Shown one piece after another: positions 29,048 to 37,976 of a stretch of 64,000 bases of DNA. Each line of letters begins with the position of its first letter. Within the stretch, counting starts at the first letter, position 1. The stretch spans positions 1,054,001 to 1,118,000 of the forward strand of contig OZ242020.1 of NCBI GenBank assembly GCA_965204875.1. The letters run 5' to 3'. Both the position numbers and the translations under genes were made by a program. Under the pieces are notes generated by a model that was not told where the DNA came from, made no database searches, and saw only the letters and a program-made list of their open reading frames with translations. The stretch comes from Aldehydirespirator sp965204875 (lineage in GTDB: Bacteria > Actinomycetota > Acidimicrobiia > Acidimicrobiales > Aldehydirespiratoraceae).

Positions 29048-31045
29048 ATGACCGTGAGCGGTGCCGACTCGGAGTTGGTCGAGGACTTCAACGCGGCCTA
29101 CGCAGAGTTGACCGCGGCGGGGGCGCCCTTCGCGTGGACGGAGAGGGAGTTGCGCGGCACGCCGGTGCGCGTGTTCGACAACGCCCTAGCGGACATGCGC
29201 ACCGTGTGGGAGACATCAGCACAGTACGGCGACAGCGAGTACCTCGTCTACGGTGACGAGCGTTACAGCTACACGCAGGCCCACGCTCGGGTCAGGGCCC
29301 TCGCCGATTACCTGCGCACCGAGTGCGGCGCCGGCCCGGGCACCCGGGTGGCGATCTCGATGCGGAACTATCCCGAGTGGGTGCTGGCCCACTGGGCAAT
29401 CATCTGCACCGGTGCCGCCGTGGTGGGGATGAACTCCTGGTGGACGGCGCCCGAGATGGAGTTCGCCATCGACGACGCCGAGCCCGTGGCGCTGATCACC
29501 GACGGCGAGCGGCTCGAGCGGCTGGGCGCGGCCGGCGAGACCGGCGGGCGCAACCTCGGCTCGGGGGCGGGTCCCGGTGGGAAGCCCCAGCGCGCGGGCG
29601 GAGCCACCACGACCGGCGCAGCCGATACGACCGGCACCACCGGCACAGCCGGCACGACTGACACCGCCAGCACGACCAGCACTACCGGCACCACCGATAC
29701 CGCCGGCACGACCGGTACCGCCAGCACGACCAGCACCACCGGCACAGCCAGCACGACCAGCACGACCGGCACCACCGGCAGGGCCATGCGTGTCATCGCG
29801 ACCCGTGTCGAGGGCGAACTGCCCGCCGGAGTGCAGCACTGGAACTCGGTGTCAGACCCCGCCAATGCGCCGGACACCCTCCCGGACGCCGATATCGACC
29901 CCGGCGACGACGCCTTGATCTTCTACACGTCGGGCACCACGGGCTTCCCCAAGGGCGCCCGGCTCACCCACCGGGCCGTGGTACACAACCTGCTCAACAT
30001 CATCTTCGTGAACGCCTGCGGAGACGCCGCCCGCGCCCGCCGGCTCGCCGCCGGCAGCCAGGGCCAGGCCACAGGCCAGGGCGGCACAGGCCACCGCACC
30101 CCCGAGCCCGCACCCGTCGCCGTGGCGCTGCTTCCGGTGCCGCTGTTCCACGTGACGGGCTGCAACTGCGTGATGCACCCGGTGACCATCGGCGGCGGGC
30201 GGCTCGTGCTCATGTATCGCTGGGACACGACCGAGGCGCTGCGGCTGATCGAGCGGGAGCGGGTCACGGTACTGACCGGGGTTCCCACCATGTCCCGCGA
30301 GCTGCTGCAGCACCCCGGCTGGTCGAGCACGGACACATCCTCGCTGCGGTCGATGGGGGGCGGAGGCGCGGCAGTGCCCGCCGACCTGGTGCGCAGGATC
30401 GACGAGGGACTCGAGCATGGCCGCCCGGGCGTCGGCTACGGGCTGACCGAGGTCGCCGGTGTCGCCACCGCCATCAACAACGAGTTCTACCTGGCCCGGC
30501 CCTCCTCGGTGGGGCCGCCGGTGCCGTGCATGGAGGCCAAGGTCATCGACGGTGACGGCTCGACACTCGGCGCCGGTCAACGGGGAGAGCTGCTGCTGAG
30601 GGGGCCGAACCTGATGGAGGGCTACCTCAACCAGCCCGACGCCACGGCGGAGGCGGTGGTCGACGGCTGGTTCCGCACCGGCGACGTGGCCGAGATCGAC
30701 GGCGACGGCTGGATCCACATACGGGACCGCATCAAGGACGTCGTGATCCGCGGGGGCGAGAACGTCCACTGCTCCGAGGTCGAGGCCGCTATCTACGAGC
30801 TCGACCAGGTGGCCGAGGCAGCCGTGTTCGGACTGCCCGACGAGCGATTGGGCGAGGAGGTCGCGGCCGCCATCGTGATCGTGCCCGGCACCCGCCTCGA
30901 CCACGCCGACGTCAGCGAGCACCTTGAGGGCCGCCTCGCTCGCTTCAAGCATCCCAGCCGGGTGTGGTTCCTCGGAGAGCCCCTGCCCCGCAACGCCAAC
31001 GGCAAGTTCCTCAAGCGAGAGCTGCAAGAACGCTTCGCCAGTTGA
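29048..31045 (+). CDS. AMP-forming acyl-CoA synthetase with a Thr-rich repeat insert
   Basis: 665 residues, about 100 longer than its relatives. ANL motifs are intact: YTSGTTGFPKGARLT, GYGLTEVAG, the hinge WFRTGDVAEIDGDGW, and the catalytic lysine in NANGKFLKREL. Between the N-terminal subdomain (ALITDGERLERLGA) and the P-loop sits a stretch of about 60 residues of almost pure Thr/Gly/Ala/Ser, encoded by 29605-29785, plus a second Gly/Gln-rich insert (AAGSQGQATGQGG) after VVHNLLNIIF. Both fall at likely surface loops, so the enzyme is probably active. Start chosen from the leaderless -10 box; the longer frame to 28886 runs through psuG's duplicated promoter. Confidence 0.9.
   Translation: MTVSGADSELVEDFNAAYAELTAAGAPFAWTERELRGTPVRVFDNALADMRTVWETSAQYGDSEYLVYGDERYSYTQAHARVRALADYLRTECGAGPGTRVAISMRNYPEWVLAHWAIICTGAAVVGMNSWWTAPEMEFAIDDAEPVALITDGERLERLGAAGETGGRNLGSGAGPGGKPQRAGGATTTGAADTTGTTGTAGTTDTASTTSTTGTTDTAGTTGTASTTSTTGTASTTSTTGTTGRAMRVIATRVEGELPAGVQHWNSVSDPANAPDTLPDADIDPGDDALIFYTSGTTGFPKGARLTHRAVVHNLLNIIFVNACGDAARARRLAAGSQGQATGQGGTGHRTPEPAPVAVALLPVPLFHVTGCNCVMHPVTIGGGRLVLMYRWDTTEALRLIERERVTVLTGVPTMSRELLQHPGWSSTDTSSLRSMGGGGAAVPADLVRRIDEGLEHGRPGVGYGLTEVAGVATAINNEFYLARPSSVGPPVPCMEAKVIDGDGSTLGAGQRGELLLRGPNLMEGYLNQPDATAEAVVDGWFRTGDVAEIDGDGWIHIRDRIKDVVIRGGENVHCSEVEAAIYELDQVAEAAVFGLPDERLGEEVAAAIVIVPGTRLDHADVSEHLEGRLARFKHPSRVWFLGEPLPRNANGKFLKRELQERFAS
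29605..29785 (+). repeat. Thr-codon minisatellite inside the acyl-CoA synthetase gene
   Basis: About 180 bp of alternating ACC/ACG/GGC/AGC/GCC codons, with the blocks ACGACCAGCAC and ACCGGCAC recurring many times at 9-, 15- and 30-bp spacings. It translates as a neutral Thr-rich linker in a loop where related ligases have none. Confidence 0.9.
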
Positions 31046-31153
31046 TCCCTGGGCACCAGCATCGTGGGGTTCGGGGGTGCGGGCGGGGGCACCGCATACG
31101 CCTATCAGCACTGTGGGCTAGCGACCCCACACCGGCGGGGGACCAGGTGGCGG

Positions 31154-32332
31154 CTATGGGCGTGACAGTGTCGCCAGACGCTCCGCGGCCTCTAGCAGGA
31201 CCTCGCGGCTCTTGCAGGCCGCGAAGCGCACGTAGGGCGCTCCGAGGCGCTTGTCGTCGCACAGCACCTGCACCGGCACGGCCACCACACCGCAGCGCTC
31301 CGGCAGCGTGCGGCAGAACTCCAAGCCGTCGTCGGCGCCGAGGGGGCGGATGTCGGCGGTGATGAAGTAGGTGCCCTGTGGCGTGACCGGCTCGAACCCG
31401 GCCTCGGCCAGCCCCGTGCACAACAGGTCGCGCCGCGCCGCTAGGTCGTCGGCCAGCGACGCGAAGAAGCCGTCGCGCAGGCCCAGGCCCAGCGCCACCG
31501 CCGGCTGGAAGGGTCCGCCGCTGACGTAGGTGAGGAGCTGCTTGGCCGCCTGCACCGCCCTCACAAGCTCGGGGCGGGCGCACACCCAGCCGATCTTCCA
31601 GCCGGTGAAGGACAGCGTCTTGGCGCACGAGGAGATGGTGACGGTGCGCTCCGCCATGCCCGGCCTCGTGGCCAGAGGCACATGGCGGCATCCGTCGAAA
31701 GTCAGGTGCTCGTACACCTCGTCGGTCACCGCGATCACGTCATGCTCGACGCACAGCGCCGCGATCTGGTCGAGCTCCTCGACGCTGAACACCTTGCCGG
31801 TGGGATTGTGGGGGCTGTTGAGCAGCAGCAACCGTGTGCGCGGGCCGAACGCCGCAGCCAGCTCGCCGGGGTCGAAGTCGTAGGCGGGCGGGCGCAGCTG
31901 CACGAGCCGGCGGCGCGCCCCGGCCAGCGAGATGTCGGCCGGGTAGATGTCGAAGTAGGGCTCGAAGGTCACGACCTCGTCGCCGGGTCCCGCCAGCGCC
32001 AGGATCGCCGCGGTGATCGCCTCGGTGGCGCCCGCGGTGATCAGCACCTCGCTGCCGGCATCGAACTCCAAGCCCCAGAAGCGCTTCTGGTGGTCGGCGA
32101 CGGCCTGGCGCAGAATCCGATACCCGATCCCGGGCGGGTACTGGTTGTAGTCGCCTCTGATGGCCTCGATAGCGGCCTCGGCCACCTCCTCCGGGCCGTC
32201 GGTGTCCGGGAAGCCCTGCCCCAGGTTGATGGCGCCGGTGCGCACCGCCAGCGCCGACATCTCAGCGAACACCGACGCCCCGCCGAACTCCTGCAAGCGC
32301 TCACACAGGTAGGGCCGGCCGAGGTCGCTCAC
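31154..32332 (-). CDS. Class I/II PLP aminotransferase (DapC/kynurenine aminotransferase-like)
   Basis: 392 residues. INLGQGFPDTDGP, NSPHNPTGKVFS, VTDEVYEHLTFDG and the PLP lysine SCAKTLSFTGWKIGW are in place, and ACKSREVLLEAAERL closes the protein. This subgroup includes N-succinyldiaminopimelate aminotransferase and glutamine/kynurenine aminotransferases; the window does not decide between them. TAGGCT 6 nt upstream of the GTG (reverse strand) indicates a leaderless start. Confidence 0.85.
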   Translation of the reverse strand: MSDLGRPYLCERLQEFGGASVFAEMSALAVRTGAINLGQGFPDTDGPEEVAEAAIEAIRGDYNQYPPGIGYRILRQAVADHQKRFWGLEFDAGSEVLITAGATEAITAAILALAGPGDEVVTFEPYFDIYPADISLAGARRRLVQLRPPAYDFDPGELAAAFGPRTRLLLLNSPHNPTGKVFSVEELDQIAALCVEHDVIAVTDEVYEHLTFDGCRHVPLATRPGMAERTVTISSCAKTLSFTGWKIGWVCARPELVRAVQAAKQLLTYVSGGPFQPAVALGLGLRDGFFASLADDLAARRDLLCTGLAEAGFEPVTPQGTYFITADIRPLGADDGLEFCRTLPERCGVVAVPVQVLCDDKRLGAPYVRFAACKSREVLLEAAERLATLSRP

Positions 32333-32452
32333 CCCGCCAGCCTAGATCGGAGCCCCTGGCCGAGAACGCGCCTCGCAAACCCCCCTTCCGACCAGCGCCG
32401 GCCGCGGAACTCCTAGCCGTGAGAGCGCCGGCTCGCCCGGCCCGGCGGGGAG

Positions 32453-33172
32453 TCAGCCGGCGGTGGCTGCGGCCGCGGCTATCAGGGACTCCCAATTTGC
32501 GTCGCTCAGCTCCCCATTTGCGTCGCTCAGCTCCCCGCTGAGGCGGGTGAACACCCTGCCGCTGGCATCCACCACCACGATGTAGGGGAAGCTGCGCAGA
32601 CCGTAGGCGGCGCCGATCTCGTTCTCGGCGGAGTCGCGCACCACTGTCGCGGGCCAGCGCTCGTCGCTGAACCAGGCCGAGGGCGGGTAGTTGGGTCGGT
32701 CGGCGCTCACTGCGGTGCTCACGGCTATGACCTCGACCCCGGCGGGCAGGGTATTGCCGGCCAGCCAGTTCGAGATCCGGGGCAGCTCCCTCTGGCAGTG
32801 CGGGCACCAGTGGGCGAAGAAGCCGATCACCTTGGCCGTGCCGTCTCCGGGCTGCACACTCACCTCGGTGCCGTCGAAAGTCGTCGCCGCGAACGCCGGC
32901 GCCTGCGTCCCGAGGGCGGGATCGCCCTGTGACTGCTCGAACACAGGCAGCGCCGCGCCTGCGAGGGTCACGTCAGAGACCTGCAACACGAGGCTGTCAC
33001 GATCCCGCTGATCAGCGTCCCCGCTGGCCAGGAACGCCACGGCCACGGCCACGGCGACCAGCGCCACGATCCCGCCGATGACCCACTTCAGCAGGGGGTT
33101 GGATCTGCCGCCGTCGCGATCGGCCGACCGGGAGCCGCCTGTCGAATGCTGGAGTTTGGGTCGGTTGCTCAT
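32453..33172 (-). CDS. Membrane-anchored thioredoxin-like (TlpA/DsbE-type) protein
   Basis: 239 residues. An N-terminal membrane anchor (LLKWVIGGIVALVAVAVAVAFL) is followed by an extracytoplasmic redoxin domain with the active site FFAHWCPHCQRE and the cis-Pro segment SFPYIVVV. Its ATG overlaps the stop of a DsbB-like gene by ATGA, so a DsbB/oxidant plus thioredoxin-fold partner pair for exported-protein disulphides is likely. Near the C-terminus a 21-bp tandem duplication gives GELSDAN twice. A broken copy of part of this gene lies at 17779-17957. Confidence 0.85.
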   Translation of the reverse strand: MSNRPKLQHSTGGSRSADRDGGRSNPLLKWVIGGIVALVAVAVAVAFLASGDADQRDRDSLVLQVSDVTLAGAALPVFEQSQGDPALGTQAPAFAATTFDGTEVSVQPGDGTAKVIGFFAHWCPHCQRELPRISNWLAGNTLPAGVEVIAVSTAVSADRPNYPPSAWFSDERWPATVVRDSAENEIGAAYGLRSFPYIVVVDASGRVFTRLSGELSDANGELSDANWESLIAAAAATAG

Positions 33173-33738
33173 GGAACCTCGCTGGGGTGAAGGACGCCTG
33201 TGCCGCCTGCACCGTCGCCGGCGCGAACGGACCGTAGTGAGAGCATCGCCAGGCCCGCGACACCGGCGAAGCCGCATCCGGCCATGAAGGGGATCGTCAT
33301 GAAGCCGAAGCTCTCGACCCAGCGCGCCGTGCAAGGGGCTCGCACATCGCAGGTCGAGCCCTGACCGGGGAACAGCTGCAGCTGATAGTGGTAGACGGAG
33401 ACGGCCAGGCCGGCCAGCGCCAGGGGCAGCGCGTACCAGCCGCCGCGCCGGTCTCGGCGCACGACGGCCACGGCGAGCACCGCCACGAGCGAGTACATGC
33501 AGATCCGCTGGTACCAGCACATCTCGCAAGGGGGGTATCCCGCGACCCCGGAGTAGTACAGGCTCCCCGCCGTCGACACCGCCGCTATCGCCAGCGCCAG
33601 CGGCAACAGGACGGGCCGCAGATCCCGCAGGCTCCGCTCCGCACGCGGCGCCACTGCGCCGGCGAGGCCCAGCGCACCGATTGCCAGGGCACCCAGCGCC
33701 AGCACCGCGAACAAACCCGAGAGTTGACCCGTGCTCAC
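33169..33738 (-). CDS. dsbB: DsbB-like disulphide bond formation membrane protein
   Basis: 189 residues with four hydrophobic segments. YPPCEMCWYQRICMY supplies the first C-x2-C pair and CDVRAPCTARW the second cysteine pair, as in DsbB, which re-oxidises a periplasmic thioredoxin-fold partner with quinone. The GTG start overlaps the stop of an upstream mini-ORF (GTGA) made from a duplicated start region; the longer frame to 33786 is part of that duplication. Confidence 0.85.
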   Translation of the reverse strand: MSTGQLSGLFAVLALGALAIGALGLAGAVAPRAERSLRDLRPVLLPLALAIAAVSTAGSLYYSGVAGYPPCEMCWYQRICMYSLVAVLAVAVVRRDRRGGWYALPLALAGLAVSVYHYQLQLFPGQGSTCDVRAPCTARWVESFGFMTIPFMAGCGFAGVAGLAMLSLRSVRAGDGAGGTGVLHPSEVP

Positions 33739-33875
33739 AGCACCATCATGGCCGACCCGCCGGTCCCCGGGCAGCCCCGACGGCAACCCCAGTGCGAACG
33801 CTTCACAGAGGGGGCCGACCCGCCGGTGCCTGGACAGCCAGCACCCTGGCGGCGCGAGAGTTGACCCGTGCTCAC
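33735..33875 (-). other. 46-codon mini-ORF from duplicated dsbB start region
   Basis: Begins GTG AGC ACG GGT CAA CTC exactly like dsbB (VSTGQLS) 137 bp upstream, then contains two copies of GCPGTGGSA (spacing 63 bp) and ends in a TGA overlapping the dsbB GTG. It is a multi-step tandem duplication of the start that keeps the stop/start overlap; coding function is doubtful. Confidence 0.75.
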
Positions 33876-33940
33876 GGCACCATCATGGCCGCGCCGAGCG
33901 AGGTTGACAAGTATGTTCATATCTGATTTCATATGTTCTC

Positions 33941-35266
33941 ATGCAAGATGTCATGGCGATGGACACGATCCGGGCTGTAGAGCTGCGCCAGCGGATGGAG
34001 CAGGCCGCCAAGGACCTCGAGTGGGACGCCATAGCCCTGAACGGCCCGCTGGCCGAGGCCTCGTCACTGCTGGGAGGCTCGGTTCCCGATGTTTCCAGCG
34101 GCGCCCGGCGTGTCGCCCAAGAACTGCGCAGCAGCGCCGAAGACCTCGCCGAGCGCACCCGCATCGTGCTGGCCGGAGGACCCGAGATGAACGAGGGGCT
34201 AGCCGCCCTCGAGCGCATCCGGGACAACTTCACCGTCATCGAGTCGCGCGGCGACCCGGATCGGGCCGACGGCATCCTGTCACGCCGCGACCTGCAATGG
34301 GCCCGGCACTCCTCCGACGAGCAGACCGCCGCCGCAGCCGACTGGCTCCTGAAACACGACCGCTTCTTCGATCAGGTCGAGACGGCGCTGCACAACGACG
34401 ACTACCTCGACCGTCCCCATGAGGGCAGGTTCGCATTCGATCCCGGCGACCGCGACGGCCACATGAGCCTCGACGACATCGATGCGTTCCTCAGCAAGTC
34501 CGCCGCCTGGTCGAGGCTGCTGCCGTACCTGGCCACCATCGACGACATCGACGGCTCCGGAGCGGTCGACGGCATCATCTCCCGCAGCGACCTCGAGTCG
34601 TTCCTCAACGACTACCAGCTGACGCCCGAGGTCGCCGCCGCGGTGCAACAGGCGCTGGACGATCGCGCCCACCACACTGCGGAGCGGGGTGTGGGACTCG
34701 GCACGGTGCTGGACGTGGTGTCGTTCGTGCCGGTGATCGGCGACATCGTCGACGGGGCGCGTGCGATCTACTACGCGGTGCACGGCGACTACTTCACCGC
34801 CTCGCTGTTCGCTCTGGGCCTCGTGCCGCTCCCCGGCCTGTCCGCTTCGGGTGCGCGCGGCGCCATCAGGGTGGTGGAGGCAGTGACCGACGTGGCCCGC
34901 AAGAGCGGCACCAAGGCTGCCGTCAAGGAGGCCGCGACGCTGGGCATGAAGGGAACCGCCGCCAACTACACCGCCTACGCCACCACCAAGCGAGCCGGCA
35001 GCATGACCGGCACCCGCCCCAACCTCGACGAGTCCGTCGATTACATGCTTGACGATGTGCTCGGACCCCAACTCGAGGAGTCCCTGGGCACCGAGCTCGA
35101 CCCGCGCCTCGCCAAACTGCTGGGCAACACCCTGGAAGGCTCGCTTCAGGGCCGGCTCGAAGCGGAAACCAGCCAGCGCTTGACCGAGGTCAACGGTGTG
35201 ATCGCCCGGCGCATAGCCGAGCACAAAGCCCACGACCTGTTACTGCGTCGCGTGGGCCCCGGTTGA
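33941..35266 (+). CDS. Polymorphic-toxin-like protein with EF-hand-like and pretoxin-like regions
   Basis: 441 residues, no signal peptide. The first 100 residues are amphipathic helices like WXG/LXG-type export domains (inference). Two Asp-rich loops resemble EF-hands: DPGDRDGHMSLDDID and DIDGSGAVDGIISRSDL. The hydrophobic segment VLDVVSFVPVIGDIVDGARAIYYAVHGD followed by ALGLVPLPG resembles the pretoxin (PT-TG-type) helical hairpin that precedes C-terminal toxin domains in polymorphic toxins. The last 110 residues are helical and not recognised; no nuclease motif is visible and no immunity gene is obvious. A consensus -35 TTGACA (33904-33909) lies upstream, with CATATG/TATGTT as the possible -10. 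Confidence 0.6.
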   Translation: MQDVMAMDTIRAVELRQRMEQAAKDLEWDAIALNGPLAEASSLLGGSVPDVSSGARRVAQELRSSAEDLAERTRIVLAGGPEMNEGLAALERIRDNFTVIESRGDPDRADGILSRRDLQWARHSSDEQTAAAADWLLKHDRFFDQVETALHNDDYLDRPHEGRFAFDPGDRDGHMSLDDIDAFLSKSAAWSRLLPYLATIDDIDGSGAVDGIISRSDLESFLNDYQLTPEVAAAVQQALDDRAHHTAERGVGLGTVLDVVSFVPVIGDIVDGARAIYYAVHGDYFTASLFALGLVPLPGLSASGARGAIRVVEAVTDVARKSGTKAAVKEAATLGMKGTAANYTAYATTKRAGSMTGTRPNLDESVDYMLDDVLGPQLEESLGTELDPRLAKLLGNTLEGSLQGRLEAETSQRLTEVNGVIARRIAEHKAHDLLLRRVGPG

Positions 35267-35298
35267 GCCACCCGCCGGTGGCCGGCTAGCGCTGCGGG

Positions 35299-36843
35299 CT
35301 AGCGACGGATGCGGACCTTGCCGAAGATGGTCCCGTAGAGCAGCCGACCGTCGTCGTCTATGGTCACGCCGCCGCCGAGCGTGTTGTAGCGCGACCCGCC
35401 GACCATGTAGTGGAAGCGGCTCTCGCCCGTGCTCCAGTCGAGCGCCTCGATGGTCCACTGGCCGCGGCGCGTGCCGCAGGTGTACACCAGGTTCGATCCC
35501 TCGGCCACGAAGGGCACCGAGTTCGGGGAGGACACCTCTGTGTTGATCCAGGCCTGGCGGAGCCGGCGGGCCACGGGGTCCCACTCGTACTTGTGCAGCC
35601 CGTAGGGCGTGTACTCGGGCTTGTGGCCCAGCAAGAAGGTGAAGAGGCGGTTGCGGGTGGCGGGCCATCCCTCGGGCAGCGACGCCGGCTCGTTGTTGAC
35701 GGTCATGGCGCCGTAGCCCGACACGGTGATCGACTGCTCGGTCTTGATCCCGGCCCGCCGGGGGTCGCCCATGTGCGCCGGGCCGATGCCCGCGATCCGG
35801 CGAGACGGCGCATCCGGGAGCTGCTCCCAATCGTCGGGGATCGTGTCACGCCACAGCAGCGTGATGTTGACGACATCGTCGCCGTCGCCGATCACCACGA
35901 ACCTGTCCTCGCCGGGCCCGAAGCCCATCAGCGAGGGCGTGGTGCCCGAACCGTCGCCGCCGCCGTTGCGGTATCTCGCCGACCAGGCGCCGTCGGCGGG
36001 GTCCAGCGAGAGCCGCTCCCCCGTCCAGACCACCTTGTGGATCGTGTCGACCGAGCTGACATAGACGCCGCCGTCGTCGCCCGTGCACGAGCTGGTGCGC
36101 ACCCACCCGTAGCCGGTGTGACCGTACGCCGCGGCCCGCTCCGCGCAGTGCTCGGCGGCGTCGCTCTCGGCGCCGGGCAGGGCGATGGCGTCATATTCAC
36201 TGAAATCGCGGGCCACGCAGACCACCCAGCCGTGGTCGGTGGTCATCACGAGCCGGCCGTCGAAGGTGATGTTGATGCCCACGAAGTACCCGTCGATGCC
36301 GTCGGGCCGGTACCAGCGGCCCCTCTCCACGATGGGGCTCGACGGATCGGTCGGATCGGTCTCGACATAGGCCGCGGCGTGATCCTTGCGGCCCAAGAAG
36401 AGCGTGTGGTCGCAGTCGAGCAGCGAGTAGACGCCGTCGAGGCCGGTCATGAAACGCGCCGCGATGCCGATGGCGTGGCTGACGGCAGCGTCGCCGTCGA
36501 GGTCGTCCAATCCCGCCTCGAGTGCGTCGAGTTCGGCGCGCTCGGTCACCGGCTCGGTGCCGGTACCGATGGTTGCGAGCACGTCGAGGGTGTCGTAGTC
36601 GAGTTTGGCGATGATCTGGCGGCCGTTGGACCAGATCACCCGCCGCCCGTCGGGGTAGCGACCCGAGATCAGGCCGCCGAAGTGGCCGGGACCCAGCGCC
36701 GCGTACTGGATGTCGCCGGCAGTCAGGGTTTCGGTCGGGCCCTCGGGGCCGCGCCCGGGGGTGTTGTCCTGCTGGTCGCAGCGCCCATGGGCCATGGCGT
36801 TGCCGCTGTCGGCCAGAAAGGGGTTGCGAGGTCCGCTGCGCAC
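35299..36843 (-). CDS. Hypothetical beta-propeller-like protein
   Basis: 514 residues from the GTG at 36843 (517 from a GTG at 36852). No family recognised with certainty. Repeated strand-turn-strand patterns with Asp/Gly turns (FDGRLVMTTDHGWVV, DGGVYVSSVDTIHKVVW, DDDGRLLYGTIFGKVRI) suggest a propeller of the PQQ/SMP-30 kind. No signal peptide or membrane segment. TAATGT 7 nt upstream of 36843 favours the shorter leaderless start. Confidence 0.6.
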   Translation of the reverse strand: MRSGPRNPFLADSGNAMAHGRCDQQDNTPGRGPEGPTETLTAGDIQYAALGPGHFGGLISGRYPDGRRVIWSNGRQIIAKLDYDTLDVLATIGTGTEPVTERAELDALEAGLDDLDGDAAVSHAIGIAARFMTGLDGVYSLLDCDHTLFLGRKDHAAAYVETDPTDPSSPIVERGRWYRPDGIDGYFVGINITFDGRLVMTTDHGWVVCVARDFSEYDAIALPGAESDAAEHCAERAAAYGHTGYGWVRTSSCTGDDGGVYVSSVDTIHKVVWTGERLSLDPADGAWSARYRNGGGDGSGTTPSLMGFGPGEDRFVVIGDGDDVVNITLLWRDTIPDDWEQLPDAPSRRIAGIGPAHMGDPRRAGIKTEQSITVSGYGAMTVNNEPASLPEGWPATRNRLFTFLLGHKPEYTPYGLHKYEWDPVARRLRQAWINTEVSSPNSVPFVAEGSNLVYTCGTRRGQWTIEALDWSTGESRFHYMVGGSRYNTLGGGVTIDDDGRLLYGTIFGKVRIRR

Positions 36844-36914
36844 CCGAGTCACATTAGGCCAAAGCCGGATGAAGCGAGAAAATCATAAGGACCCTCTCGC
36901 TTCCCGAGGTGCGG

Positions 36915-37847
36915 TCACAGACCTGCGGCCGTTGAGAAACCTGCCACCCACTCAGCCAGATAGTCCGTGGCGGGATCGGCGCCTGCCGGGGGGCGCAAAC
37001 CGATGCGGAAGTCGGTCACGCCCGCAGCCAGCAGGCCGGGCACGGCCTCCATCGTGGCCGCGATCTGCGGAGCGCCGCCGGAGTCTGTGGCGACCCGCAG
37101 CATCCCGGCCACCTCGATGCCGGACGGATCGCGACCGGCCGCGGCGACGGCGGAGCGCATGGCGGCGATGCCCGGCACCAGATCGGCCGCGTCACGTCCC
37201 CAGGGGATCCAGCCCGTGCCGAACCGGGCCAGGCGCTCCATGGCGCGGGGGTTGACCGTGCCGCTCACCCACACAGGCACGGTGCCGGCGGTGGGCTTCG
37301 GCATCTGATGAACGGCCTCAAAGCTCAACTCATCGCTGACGACCGAGGCCCGCTGCTCACCCCAGAGCGCGTGGCACACCTCGAGGGTGTGGTCCAGCAG
37401 GCGCCCCCGATTGCCGAAGTCCAGGCCGGCGGCCTCGTACTCCTCCTGCTGCCAGCCGACGCCGACGCCGAGGTCGAGGCGGCCGCCGGTGAGCACGTCG
37501 ATCGTCGCGGCCGCCTTGGCCAGCACCGCCGGGCGTCTCAGTGCGGCCAGTAGCACCATGGTGCACAGTCGCACCCTGGTGGTGCGGGCACCGACCATCG
37601 CCAGAACGGTGAGCGGCTCGAGCCATGCGCCATCGGGCCCGGTGGGCTGGCGGCCTCCGGTCATCCCGCCGCGGGCCGGGTCGCCGTAGCGGTCGAGGCG
37701 CTCGCCGAAGGCCACATGGTCCGACACCATCAGCCTGCCGATGCCGGCCCGGTCGGCAGCCTCTGCCAGGTCGAAGATGCGTTGCCAGTCCCCCGGCGGC
37801 TCGGCCGCGAAGTTGACGAGGTGCAGCGACAGGCACGGCTCGGTCAC
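36915..37847 (-). CDS. Luciferase-like (LLM class) F420-dependent oxidoreductase
   Basis: 310 residues, TIM-barrel flavin/F420 monooxygenase-like family. RLMVSDHVAFGERLDRYGDP near the N-terminus, the strand-turn TVLAMVGARTTRVRLCTMVLL, and LTGGRLDLGVGVGWQQEEYEAAG are characteristic of the F420-dependent class. The substrate is unknown. The GTG start follows GGGAGGATGACCT; its first codons are partly duplicated 38 bp upstream. It lies downstream of the LigD-like gene and may be co-transcribed. Confidence 0.85.
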   Translation of the reverse strand: MTEPCLSLHLVNFAAEPPGDWQRIFDLAEAADRAGIGRLMVSDHVAFGERLDRYGDPARGGMTGGRQPTGPDGAWLEPLTVLAMVGARTTRVRLCTMVLLAALRRPAVLAKAAATIDVLTGGRLDLGVGVGWQQEEYEAAGLDFGNRGRLLDHTLEVCHALWGEQRASVVSDELSFEAVHQMPKPTAGTVPVWVSGTVNPRAMERLARFGTGWIPWGRDAADLVPGIAAMRSAVAAAGRDPSGIEVAGMLRVATDSGGAPQIAATMEAVPGLLAAGVTDFRIGLRPPAGADPATDYLAEWVAGFSTAAGL

Positions 37848-37850
37848 AGG

Positions 37851-37973
37851 TCATCCTCCCTGGGTGACGGGCACGGCTCGGTCACGAGTCTTGCCGGCTT
37901 CCGGAGACATTGCCGCGGCTGAGCGTGCCCGAGCCGTCTCGTGCGCCTGCGCTCGGCGCGGTGAGGACGTCAC
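37851..37973 (-). other. 40-codon mini-ORF between ligD-like and LLM genes
   Basis: GTG lies 3 nt past the ligD-like stop (TGACCTGTG) and its TGA lies 3 nt before the LLM GTG (TGACCTGTG again). The matching TGACCTGTGAC at both ends shows that the stop/start junction was duplicated, with a later 38-bp duplication inside. Confidence 0.65.
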
Positions 37974-37976
37974 AGG

